This document shows positions 24,601 through 36,300 of a stretch of 64,000 bases of DNA, piece by piece. The notes beneath the pieces are model-generated. The model searched no databases. It was not told the origin of the DNA and saw nothing but the letters and a program-made list of their open reading frames with translations. Source of the stretch: Psoroptes ovis (lineage: Eukaryota > Arthropoda > Arachnida > Sarcoptiformes > Psoroptidae); assembly GCA_002943765.1 (NCBI GenBank), contig PQWQ01000003.1, forward strand, positions 1,054,001-1,118,000, written 5' to 3'. Numbering within the stretch: the first letter of the stretch is position 1; every line of letters starts with the position of its first letter. A program made the translations under genes and the position numbers.

Positions 24601-27600
24601 CACTCGCATTCTACAACAATCTCTCTCTCTCTCACAGTTGAAAATCACATTTTTTTTGTTTTAAACATAAATATTCTATCCATATTCCAACAACATAGAT
24701 AGACAATGCATGATGATGTTGATAATGAGAATAATTTTTTTTTTTTTTTTTTTGAAATAAAACAAAAACTTTTAACCCTTTGCGGCTTTTTGTTTGGTTG
24801 ATGTTTGCTGTTGCTGTTGTTGTTGTTGATGCTGTTTGCATTTATATACCGCTATCACTGTATGACTATTATTCTTCCTATTATTATTATCATTTGACTG
24901 TGTAAAACACATTTATTATGTGATGTTATAATAATGCCATGTTATGTTATAATAATGATTATGATGAGCATTTTTCATTTTTTTTCAAGAATTTCTTTGT
25001 ATCAAAATAGATTCAAATCCATTAAATTATTATTATTTCTATTATAATCATATTATATTTATGCTTTGAATTTCAAGATGATTTTCTTTCTTGAATAAAT
25101 AAATGAAACAAATAATTTTTCTGAAAATGTATTTTGTTGAATATTTATGTCTCATATTGTGTGCTATCTTTTCTTTTACGAAATTTGGTTTTTCCGGAAT
25201 TCGGTTTTTTTACCGAATTTTCAATTGAAATTCTCCATAAAATTTTTTTGGGTTCAAAATCTGAAAAATTTCATTTTTCTGGCTTTTGTTTTGGTCGATG
25301 TAAACAATGTTTTGAAAAAATATGAATAATGATGAAATTATGCTTGAAATATTTGTTGGAATTTTTTTTTTTGTTCACATTTTCGGTCGGTTCATCCGTT
25401 CATTGAATTCCAGTTGCGAATTCTTCTTTGAATTTAAATTTAAAATTTAAAATTTTGATTTTTTTTTTTTTGTTAAACGAAATCTATTTTCGGGTCATCA
25501 TCATTTAAATATGCATCAATGACCAAGAGGTTTAGTTGTCAGATTGTGTTAGCATCATGTATTTCATAATGCAATTTAATGATTTGATCAACTGGTGAAT
25601 TTTCAGTTGCATTTTCCGCTGACAAGTTATCATCATTTCATTGAAATATAATGATGATGTATGATGAGAAGGGATGAAAAAAACATTCATTCATCACTTT
25701 TGATGTAAAATGTTCATTGAAAAGCAAAGATGAAATAATAGTTAAAGGGTTGACATAATGATTTTGAATAATGATAATAAATCTTGAACATTATGATTAT
25801 TTGGATCATCATTCATTTTGTTTGAAAATTCTTCAGTTATTTTCATAATTTTCACATTCAATTATGCAATTTTAATCCTAGTAATATTATCATTCAGATA
25901 AATTTTATAACAAATGACAATTTCTATATTGTAATTACTGCAATGGCAATAATTATAATCCCTGAAAATCTTTTGTAAAATTAATCCATAGATTTGTTAT
26001 TTGGATTACTGTTGATGCTAAACAAGAGAAATTTTTTTTTCATGAATTTTCAATGGATTTTTTGTGATCTTTTATACGTTGAATTCCTGAAACGTCCTTG
26101 TATTTTTCATTAATTTTTTTCACTAATTAACGGCCAAAAAAAATGAAAAATTATTCTTGTTTGAATTATTAGATGATTTTAACAATTTCTATTATCAGTG
26201 TACCATTTTTGCGACAAAATTATTAATTAAAATTAATTTCAATGACGATTGAAACAATAATAACCATACATCGCCCAATCTATGCATGATTCTTTATTGG
26301 AATTAATTTTTTTCAAATTCAGAATTAATTGTCTGACTCGCCTAAATTTCGAGCAGATTAATTTTGATTAGATTCTAAAATTTCTTTTTAAAAATATTGA
26401 TAATTCACAGCAAATGTGGATATTGCATAATTCAAGGTCCGGATTCTTGGCAAATTCACTTTTGATTCTGGCCATCTTGTGTATTTAAATTTTGTTTCAT
26501 CGAAAATTTTCACTTCTCAAATTCAACCAAGTGCAAGTAGTACTTATTTTTCTAAAACAACTTCCAAGTTAAATGAGAAAAATGAAAATTTGAACAGAAA
26601 AATTTGCACAAAATTTCAATTTAAAAATTTGAAAAAAAATCTTTTATGCAAAACAAATGATCTTATGGTAGAAATTCAGAAATTTTGAAAAATTTGAAAA
26701 ACTTTTCTTCATATTCCAAAATTCATAGAAAATAAACTTAATGTTATGATATCATTATTTTGATTATTATGATGATTATTCACTTGTGTATGCTTAGAAT
26801 GTTTATTATGACTGTGTGTTCAAAATTATGAATCAAAATGAATTCCAAATTATAATCGAAATCATTACAATTTGATAGGAATATGAACGAAAAATTTTGA
26901 GCGAAAATTTTTCAAGATAAACTTCCTAGAAAATTTAACAAGCCTTAACCTTACTGTGTATTCAAAGTATGTGTTTATTTTCGACACAATTTCTCTTGAA
27001 TTTTGTCATTGAATTTTTTTCAGAACGAAAACTTTAAAATGTAAGGTTGTTCCTAGAGTTTTCATTTTCTTGAATTTCTTTCATGAAATTTCAGCGGAAT
27101 TTGAACTCACAAAGAGATGAACAAGAAACCCAATTTTTCCATTCAATTTTTCCATCCAACAATAATCATTTTCAAGAAAATAAAAACAGGCAGGAAATCC
27201 ATCGAGAGAAATCGAAAATTCAAAAAGAAAAACATCAACAACATTAGACCAATAATCTATTATTGATCTTCTAAGGAAATTTCCTTCCAAGAAATAAAAA
27301 ACAAAATTCAAATTTCAAAAAATTTACGGATGTTTTCTGCTTCATATTTTTCCCAACGATATTACCAAAACTGTAATAAGAATTTTTTTTTTTTGCAAAA
27401 TTACCATAACATAAATAATTATTACTTTATTTATGGAATTTTTTTCCCATTTTTTCATTTTATCTTTTACTAACTCTAACATCCATGAAATTATTGTTGT
27501 TATTTTTATCAGTTTACTTGTTTCATTATACAAAATTTAATGTTTTGGTTATTTGTTCCGGTAATATTTTTCAGTTCTCTGTCTTATCTTTCGACGAGAA

Positions 27601-29328
27601 ATTTCATTTTTATTTAGAATAAATTTTTTCTTGAATTTTTCCTTTAAACAAAAAAAAAGTTCCTCGTTGAAATCCAGAAAATGAAGATAATTTCAATAAT
27701 TTTTGGAGCAGCAAATCTTCAAAAAGCTGTTAATGAATTAATATCATTCGAAATAAACATAAGAATAAGAAAAAGTTCAAAATAAATATTAAAACTTATG
27801 AATTCTCACTGAATAGTATTAACTGATCTGTGTTTGTGTGCTGTACTGTGCTTTGATATAACATTATTAAATCTTATGTCAAAACTAACAATGTTGTTTT
27901 TTAATGAATTTCACATTAAATGAATCGAAATCGAGGTCGAAAAAAAAAAAAACGAAAATTTGAAATTGAATTCTGAAACAAACTTTATATTTCGAATCAA
28001 AAATTCAATTGAATTGAATTGAAACTTGAACCAAAGTGAAACAAAAAAAAAAATAAAATAAAATAAATTTTCATGAGAAAATAAAATAAAAGAATCCATT
28101 TTGCAAATGTGTGACAACAATCCAATGTTGTTGTTTCATTTATAAATACGAATATATTGAAAATAATACATTTTAAATGAAGCGAATCAAAAATCACTGA
28201 GAAAAAACTAAAAATACTCAAATAAATTATAATCTTATATCTCAGAAGAAATAATATTATTATACAATATACAAATGTGGAATTCGGTTCAAGCTAGAAT
28301 CTAGAAAATAAATATCCAAATATCATCATCATTATCATTTTTTAAATCATCTTCAAATGGTCAAATAGTGTGTACTGCAATTCAATTGACCATTTGTTCA
28401 ATCAAAAACAAAAAAACAAAAAACAGAATAAATACTATACGAAGAATGAACCAAGATAAAACACATTTGTACGAAATAATATATACGGAATAATTGTACG
28501 GATAATATATTCTGCCCTTTCAAAAAAAAAAAAAAAAAAAAAAGAGCAGTTGAATCAACTTTTTTTCCGTTTTTTTTCTATTTCTGTTGATGATTTGAAA
28601 CGATTGAATTTGATCGTTTCATTTTCAAAAGCCCAGAATCTTCAATTGAATCTTTGAGAATTTCGTCTTCATCATTTTCAGAAAATTGATAATGAAGAAA
28701 ATGATTGAAAATGATGTGATTCAATATGTGATTTTCAATATACAATTTTCAATACGAACAAAGCAGAATCAAAAAATTTTTCGTTTCATTTTCATGATTT
28801 TTCGCTGCTGTTGAATCATATCAAATATTTTTTTGATTTGTTCTTAGTGAATATATCAGTGTTTAGCGTGCAAATGCAACCGAATGACTAAACACAATGA
28901 AACAATGGTCAACACAAAATGGCCCAATAAAATTTGATGAGAACATATAGCGAAGAGATTAATAATAATGACGATACTGTTTTTAGATGAAACGAATTGA
29001 ATTGAATTGAATTTCGGAAAGAATTGTGGAAAGATTGTTTTGAATGAAAATAAGATGAAATAAATAAAGAATAAAGAGTGCGAGAATCAAATAGGGAATA
29101 ATGAATGCTGAATGAATGTGAATGAATGAATGAAAATGTTTTCGAACAAATAACAAAGTAATAACTTTTGAAACTTTTCCAATAATCATAATAATAATAA
29201 TAATGATAATAATAAACAGTAAAATATTGAATACAAAATGCGAAATACGAAAAAAACAATACGGATGTTGAAAATCTTTTAATTCTAAAACATTTGTTTT
29301 TATTATTATTATTATTATTGTTTATTAG

Positions 29329-29373
<45 letters not shown>

Positions 29374-30635
29374 TGTTTGGGTAGTTTAGTTTATCCGGAA
29401 AGTTTTTCAATTTGGTTTGTTTCTTTCATATTGTTTTGTTGTGTTTTGTATGAGCATTATTTGCATTTTCGTATATGTGTGTTTGAAGTTTTTTTTTATT
29501 CTTTTCGATTGATTCATTGATTCATTTATTCCTTTCAAATATCATTCATTTGATAATTTAGAATTTTGAATTGAATTTTTTTTTTTTTTTTGTTGAATCA
29601 AATGAATTGAAACAAATGAGAAACAATCAAAAGCATCAAAGAATGAATCAAGTATTGAATAGAAAAGAATAAAAACATTTTAGATTTTCATAACCAAATG
29701 GGACAATCGACCGGACAAATCATTATGATTTCGATTATTGTTATTATGATTACTCGTATTATTTGCTATTATTCATCAAAGATCATTCAAGATTGTTTCA
29801 TTCATTCATGAAATGTCATTTGAGTTTTTTTCCCCTGATTCATTGTTCCGACATTTGATTTTTTTCCTGAATTTCGATTCTATTCGTTCCATTTTGTCAC
29901 ATCTTTCTTGCTGTCCTATGCTTTCGATCTTCTATGGTCCAAAATCGATCTTCGAGTCCTAGATGATCATAATCATATCGATGACCTTAATATATTCAAA
30001 ATTCAAAAGAATTTATGTAAAATACAGAAATGTATTCTTGATAATCAAATATTTTTTTCAAAACAAATTCTGATCATTATTATTAGTACTATTATGATTT
30101 TTTTTTATTTTGAATTTGAAATGATTCTGGATTTAGGAATATTTTTTGTATTTTTTCTGTGTAAAAAAAATAGAAAAATTTATGTTTTTATTTCAGATTA
30201 TTAGACATCATTTAGTAGACATATTCCCCAATGGGGATCTAAATGGCAATAATATCATAACTCTCAACCACCCATAATAATCAGGCGACCATTTGAAATG
30301 AATATACAAAATGAACCAAATTTCCTAGAACAAAATAAAAACAAAATTATTATTATATCCAACTAGTGATATAATAATAATAATAATAAAATATTATTAT
30401 TATCATTGGAACATCTTGATATTCTCCAGGATGATCATATGTATGATAATAATGATTTCAAATGAAAACATCAAAATACAAATACAACTTGTATTATTGT
30501 ATACAGTGTTATTGTTTTCAATTTTTGTTTTACTTTTTACATTATTTTTTACATTTTTATAAATCGAATATTATAAAATACAAATACGAATACAATTTCT
30601 TCAAGTAATGATATTATTCTCAATAATATTCCTAG
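21628..30635. other. AT-rich intergenic region, no supportable gene
   Basis: About 9 kb of AT-rich sequence with GT, GAT and ATT microsatellites and A/T homopolymers, including 22 A at 28522-28543. Small open frames (for example 22689-23058, 27081-27311, 28909-29259, 29908-30204) are Phe/Ser/Ile-rich or antisense pairs, with no domain or credible splice structure. Confidence 0.5.
29331..29366. repeat. (GT)18 microsatellite
   Basis: A perfect GT dinucleotide run of 36 nt, followed by an ATGTGTGTGT continuation. It generates a spurious Cys-Val open frame. Confidence 0.95.
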
Positions 30636-30641
30636 ATTATT

Positions 30642-31018
30642 TGTTGTGAAAATTTAAGTTAAAAAATTGGTTACGTTCTTTATGAATTTCACGATTAAAA
30701 TTCCATAGAAAAAGTTCTAGAAAAAACGGTTGTAAAAGCACATGTCAAAAAGTTCGATTAACAACCGTCCACAAAAAATTAAAGAATTAAGTTAAAAATT
30801 GATTGTAATAGTTTGATTTAGTTTTAATTAATGTAGAACAACAAATGATTGTAAGCTTTTCCATTTTTTGTAATAATGCTTGAATAATTTGTAATCCTTT
30901 TTATAAATTTAGCAATAATAAAATTGATAGTTATTGATGGTTTTGAATTGATTGATTTAAAATTGATGTTTTGGATTGATTCGGAACCTTTAATGAAAAA
31001 CCAGTCGTTTTCATTACA
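30642..31018 (+). repeat. 5' LTR of outer BEL element
   Basis: A 377-bp LTR, identical by eye to 39559-39935. It contains an 8-bp inverted repeat ACGGTTGT (30726-30733) / ACAACCGT (30761-30768) that could fold as a hairpin in the transcript. Confidence 0.93.
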
Positions 31019-31177
31019 AATTTTATTATTGAATCATTTGCAAGTATAAGAAGATAAGAACAAATTTTTCACGAAGTCAGCAACAAGTAAAGAAAATCAA
31101 TCAAGAATTTAAAGTCGAAATTTCAATAAGTTAAAATTTATCATTGACAAGAACATAATTTGATCAAAAATCCAAAA

Positions 31178-32926
31178 ATGGAAGAAGTCAAAAAGCAATT
31201 AAGAATAATAAGAAGAAATATTACAAAAGGCATTAACAACAATTTTGAATTAGAAAAAGCGCAAGATCTAAAGACAAAGATGTTGGAATTGAATGATCAA
31301 TTATTGGATTTATATATCGCCAGTGATGAAGAAATTTCTTTAGAAAATGAAATGAAAATGGATTATTATAAAGAAAAAATAGATAAATTTATTAAAGCTA
31401 AAACAAAAGAAGACAGTGTCAATCCTGATGATGAAAATAATGATAATACCAATCAAACAAATGGAATTAATAATAATTTGAATCAAACAAATGATAATAA
31501 CACAAATGTTGAACAAAATCCACCAGTGGCAAGTCATCAGCCAGTACAAGAAGCAAGTCACAGCGTAACATCGAATCAACAAGAAATAAGATCATCTGAA
31601 TCCATCAACCAAGTCATCAACATAAATGAAATTCCAAAATTCTCCGGTAAATATATAGATTGGTATACATTCAAGAATCTTGCCAAGCCCATGATCAACA
31701 ACAGCAACATAAGCGAAATTCGAGCAAAGAATTTCCTGGTCCAATCACTTGACGAAGTATCTAAACGTAAAGTAATGCGATTACTTAATTCCAACGCATC
31801 TTTGAATGAATTGTGGAATAAATTGGAACAAGAATATGAAGATGAAGAAAAATTTCTGAATGAATGTAGACATGAGCTATCCAAATGTCCACAAGTTAGA
31901 AATGAAAATGATATCGTTGGATTAAGATCGGTCAAGTTAGCAGGCGAAGCAGTCCTCGGTGCAATCGAAAGCTTGGACAACATAAATAAAATGACAGAAG
32001 GTACAATGATCGATTCAATTGCTGAAAAATTCTATTACCGCGGTAACCGCGAAATAAGTGGTAAATCAAAATCATTTAGAGATGCGATCGAAAAAATACA
32101 AGAAATGTACGATGAAGCTGAAAGATTCGCTAGAAAACGACCACAACAAACAGAAGCAAGACCACCAGCGACAGAAATTCGCCGTGCATCAATCAACATG
32201 ATAAACAACAACAGCAGAATTCGATGCAATTTTTGTGATCAAGAACATCAATCAATAAATTGTCCACATTTGAGCAATCCAGATTGGATCGTAACTAAAA
32301 TCAGACAAAACAGATTATGCACTAAATGTATCAAACCAGGTCATTGGGCACGTGACTGTAGATCAAACATTGTGTGTTCAATTTGTAGCTATGGTCATTC
32401 ATCTTGTCTTCACGAAGCTGTACTAAGAATGAGTCCGACAAACAATCGATCAGCTCCAACACCACCAAGAGAAATTCACAACGAAGCATCGGCAGCAACA
32501 AATAATACAGCAGCAATCACATCCGCAAGCATAAGAGATGTTCATTCATCAGTAACAGCAGCACCGAACCAAGTATCAGCAAATTATCCAAATGCCAGTT
32601 CCATCAATACAAATACTGAATCAGCAACCAATCAAAGCGCATTCATTTCAGCCTTTGATATAAAAGAAGTAGCTACAAATCAAGTCGCAGCAATTTCCAA
32701 CGTTGAAAATAATCCAATTGAAATAAAAATAATAGGCATTCAAAATTCAGATCGTCCAGTTCTGATTGGTGAATACAAAGAAGAAGAAGTAGAAATTTTG
32801 CTTGATTCCGGCTCAAAAGCTAGCTTAATAAGTTCTTGTTTAATTAGTGATGAACCAACATTCCCAACATCAGCAATAGAAATCATTACTCCAGTGGATA
32901 CTTCTTTAAAACAGACTATAGATCGT
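31178..32926 (+). pseudogene. Gag-protease of outer BEL element, 5' part, split by insertion
   Basis: The ATG at 31178 (MEEVKKQLRIIRR) is chosen because it aligns with the start of the inner element's protein (MEQMNKEMRVFRR). The 583 codons hold an N-terminal Gag segment, an Asn/Gln-rich linker and the IPKFSGKYIDWYTF block of the BEL Gag (DUF1759-like). Three zinc modules follow (CNFCDQEHQSINC, CTKCIKPGHWARDC, CSICSYGHSSCLH), then the protease motif EILLDSGSKASLIS. The frame enters the inner LTR at 32927 and stops artificially at 33026-33028. Before the insertion it continued in the same frame at 38657, so the nested insertion is what broke this gene. The intact D-S-G contrasts with the inner element. 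Confidence 0.88.
32921..32926. repeat. Target site duplication (left) of nested element
   Basis: GATCGT, repeated at 38651-38656. It is a 6-bp duplication produced when the inner element integrated into the outer element's protease region. Confidence 0.9.
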
Positions 32927-33311
32927 TGTAGTGAGAAACAAGAACAATACCATTCATTCGTAATAAACTTTCGTTATTTGATTGTTAATATTTCACACAA
33001 ACATAAAGAGATATTTTATTTATTCTAATAATAAAAGAAAAATTACATTGAAATTAAATTATAAATTTTTGTTATGTGTGTCTTACGTTTTCGGTATCTT
33101 TTGTTTAAAAAATTTGTAATTGTTTGAAATTGTTAATCATTCATTAAATTATACATTAATCATTTGAAATCAAAATTTTACATTCATTATTAAAAAGCAT
33201 GTGGTTTTTTGATCGAACTTTTTGTTCAATCGATTTAACGGTTGTTTTAATTCGATAATTTTCAAAAACGCTCCGTACACAAAGTACGTAAATCATAAAA
33301 TTCTCATTACA
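32927..33311 (-). repeat. 3' LTR of inner BEL element (minus orientation)
   Basis: A 385-bp LTR identical by eye to 38266-38650. In element orientation it starts TGTAATGAGAAT and ends CTCACTACA. It contains a small hairpin around 33205-33231 (ATTGAAC-AAAAA-GTTCGAT). Confidence 0.93.
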
Positions 33312-33325
33312 TTCTCGCCCGGCTT

Positions 33326-36300
33326 TTAATTATTTTCCAAAACGATTAAACCATTCAAAGCACGAACGAATATTCGGCCATCCAGATTCAATTTGACCGT
33401 ACGAGCGATTCCGTCTGCATCTTTGAAAACTTCCAATACTTGAGCCAAAGGCCAATCTTTACGTTTGTTAAATTCATTTGGAATTAATAAATAATCTCCT
33501 TTTTTGACTTTGGATATTTTTTGTTTGGCATTATCTTCTAAAGACAATAAGTATTGATGTTTCCACATTATTTGAAATTTGTTCTTCAATTCATTCAAAT
33601 ACTTGTATATTTTTGATGGTTTTGAATTTACACAAAGTTTTTCAATAGTTTCAAAGTTGACGTTTGGAGGATAATATGGTCTTCCGTATATCAATTCGTA
33701 TGGACTAATGATTCGAACATCATCTTGAAGAATCGGGCGTGAATTTACAATAGCCTCGATTTGTGAGAATAACATTTGTACTTGTTTGAAAGATTTTACA
33801 TCAATATTTAAACCATTTAAACATTGTTTAACCGTGCGTATCATTCTTTCGGTTACACCATTGTACCAAGGTGCAAAGGGAGGTGTAAGCAGCCATTTTA
33901 TATCTTTCAATTCTTGTTGGGATTGTAATTTATCCAGTTTAGATTTCAATGCAACGAAACTTGTACCATTGTCGGAATAGATGATATTAGGTATACCATT
34001 CTGGTACATGATGATAGATAAGCCACGATATGTTTCATCTGTTGTTAAAGAATCGATGCATTGAATACGAATGAATCTGGTGCTTAAACATGTAGCTATT
34101 AAACCATAAAATTTTCGACCATTAGCATATTTCATTGGTCCAAATATATCAATAGACATTGCAACAAATGGTCGTAGATCATTTTTACGAAATTCCGGTA
34201 ATTTGGCCATCGGTTGTTGAATTGGCTTTTTTCGCAACTTTTGACAATCATAACAATACTTAATATGTTGTTTAACCATTTTGTGTATACCCGGAATGTA
34301 ATATTTCAAAGAAATGTTGGCTTCAGTGTCCCTAATACCAGTATGGCCACGGTTTTCGTGGATATCCTTAATCAAAATATTAGCCAAATTTGAATTTTTG
34401 GGTATTATAATTGGCATGAATTCATTTCTTCGAAAAATTGCTTTATATAACCCATTTTCTATCATTGTTTGTACTTTTAGGTTTTTAATTTGCAAATTTC
34501 GTTGCGCATATTGATAGATGCGATTCATTTTTTGATTTGAATCCAAATTCGGATATCTTTGTTCAATAAATTGTAGTATCGAAGAAAAATCTTTAAGCTT
34601 TTCAAATTCTTCTGGATCAATTAATCCATTATGCACATTGATGGAACTTATTTGAAACACCGGGATTGATTCTTTGTTTTCTTTCATTGTTGAAAATTTC
34701 AATTTTTGATCATAAAAATTTTTCAATCTGTTGAAATCAGATGGTCGGCTGAACATGTCTGCCGGATTTAAATTTCCTGAGATATGATAAACTGTCGCCT
34801 TTAATTCATTAATCATTTTTATCGTTTTCATCAACGTGGTAGAGATACGTCTGCCACACTTGTTGGGCGAAAATTTCAAACGTGATAAATTGACTTGAGA
34901 ATCACAAAATAAATCAATACTTTGGATCTTAAAAATATTTTTGCAATCAACAACAGCTTTGGAAAGTTCATAAAGTGCAATCAACTCAAGTTCTATTATT
35001 GAATAGTTTCGATTCGGAACAATTTTAGTCTTTGCCATTAAAAATTTCAATTCGTCATTTTGTCTTGAGAAGATGACATATCCAATTGCAATTTTACTTG
35101 CGTCGGAAAAACCGACTAGGTTTATATGATGAACGTCAATATTTCTTGGAATTGTTAATGTGCGTAATGATCGATATTCATTCATTATTTTGATTAAATC
35201 ATTAATTACATCCTCATTAAGATGTTCATCCCAATCATTAGAACGAACATCACGTAAAATTATCTTTATGTTTAATTTCCAAGGTTCAATGATTCCCATA
35301 GGATCAAATATTTTATTCAATATTGACAACAATTGCCGTTTTGTTGTTGGCAGATCTTGTTCTTGAATTTTCAACGATAATTTATCATTTTTCATATCCC
35401 ACAGAACACCTAATACTTTTATTACATTATCATCATTCATCAATTCTGGGACATTTGATTTGATTTTGTGCAGGATGAATCCAGCTTCTTTAAACACCTT
35501 TTGTGCTTTCTCTAATAATTCAACAATATTTTCACTTGAATTTGATGATAATAAGAAATCATCCATATAAACGGAATCTAATAAATCTTTTAAATCATTT
35601 TTAATCAATATATCTTGGATAATACTTGTGAGAATTGCTGGCGATGAAACCAAGCCAAAAGGAAGAACTTTCATTTGATATAATCCAAGTTCGCCATTCG
35701 GAAACAACCACATAAATTTGAGGAATTTGCGATGATCAGGGTGTATTACTATTTGCAAAAACGCTTTACTCAGATCAGCAACTAAAGCGAATTTACCATG
35801 TCTAAATCGTAACAAATGTGGTAGTACATTCAAGCCCCTAGCGTTGCCTTTCCATAAATAATCGTTCAACGATGGTCTTCCAAAAGAACCATTGAATACA
35901 ATACGCAATGGTGTGCTTGATGAATCATATCTTACCACTTCTAAATGTGTCATGAAGTAGCCATCTTTGGATGTCGTTATTTCAGCATGATCATTTGTAA
36001 GATATTCCAACAATTGTTTTTGATAAATTTCATACATATTTTTCTCGATTAATCTTTGTTGTAACTTTCTTAAAGATTTGTAAGCAGAATCAAAATTGTT
36101 TGGCGGATAAACCTCTGACAAGAATGGCAATTTTATTTGATAACGTCCATTTGGTAATTGAACTACTTCTTGCATTTGATGTAAAATGTTTTCTTCAGCT
36201 GATAAATCAACAAAATCTCCATCAATACATGCTGTATTTGAATGTTCAACATCAGAACTGGTGAATTTAACTTTACCAAAGATTGTGTTGAAAGACAATG

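Noticed and set aside
29329..29520. Open frame starting with a long Cys-Val repeat
   Set aside because: It is the translation of the (GT)18 microsatellite followed by AT-rich DNA; no gene features.
31160..31177. Upstream start of the outer BEL Gag at 31160
   Set aside because: The codon there is TTG; the ATG at 31178 aligns with the inner element's start.
31340..31983. Minus-strand frames inside the outer BEL gag
   Set aside because: Antisense shadows of the Gag coding sequence.
32927..33028. C-terminal extension of the outer Gag-protease frame into the inner LTR
   Set aside because: These codons come from the inserted LTR, not the original gene.
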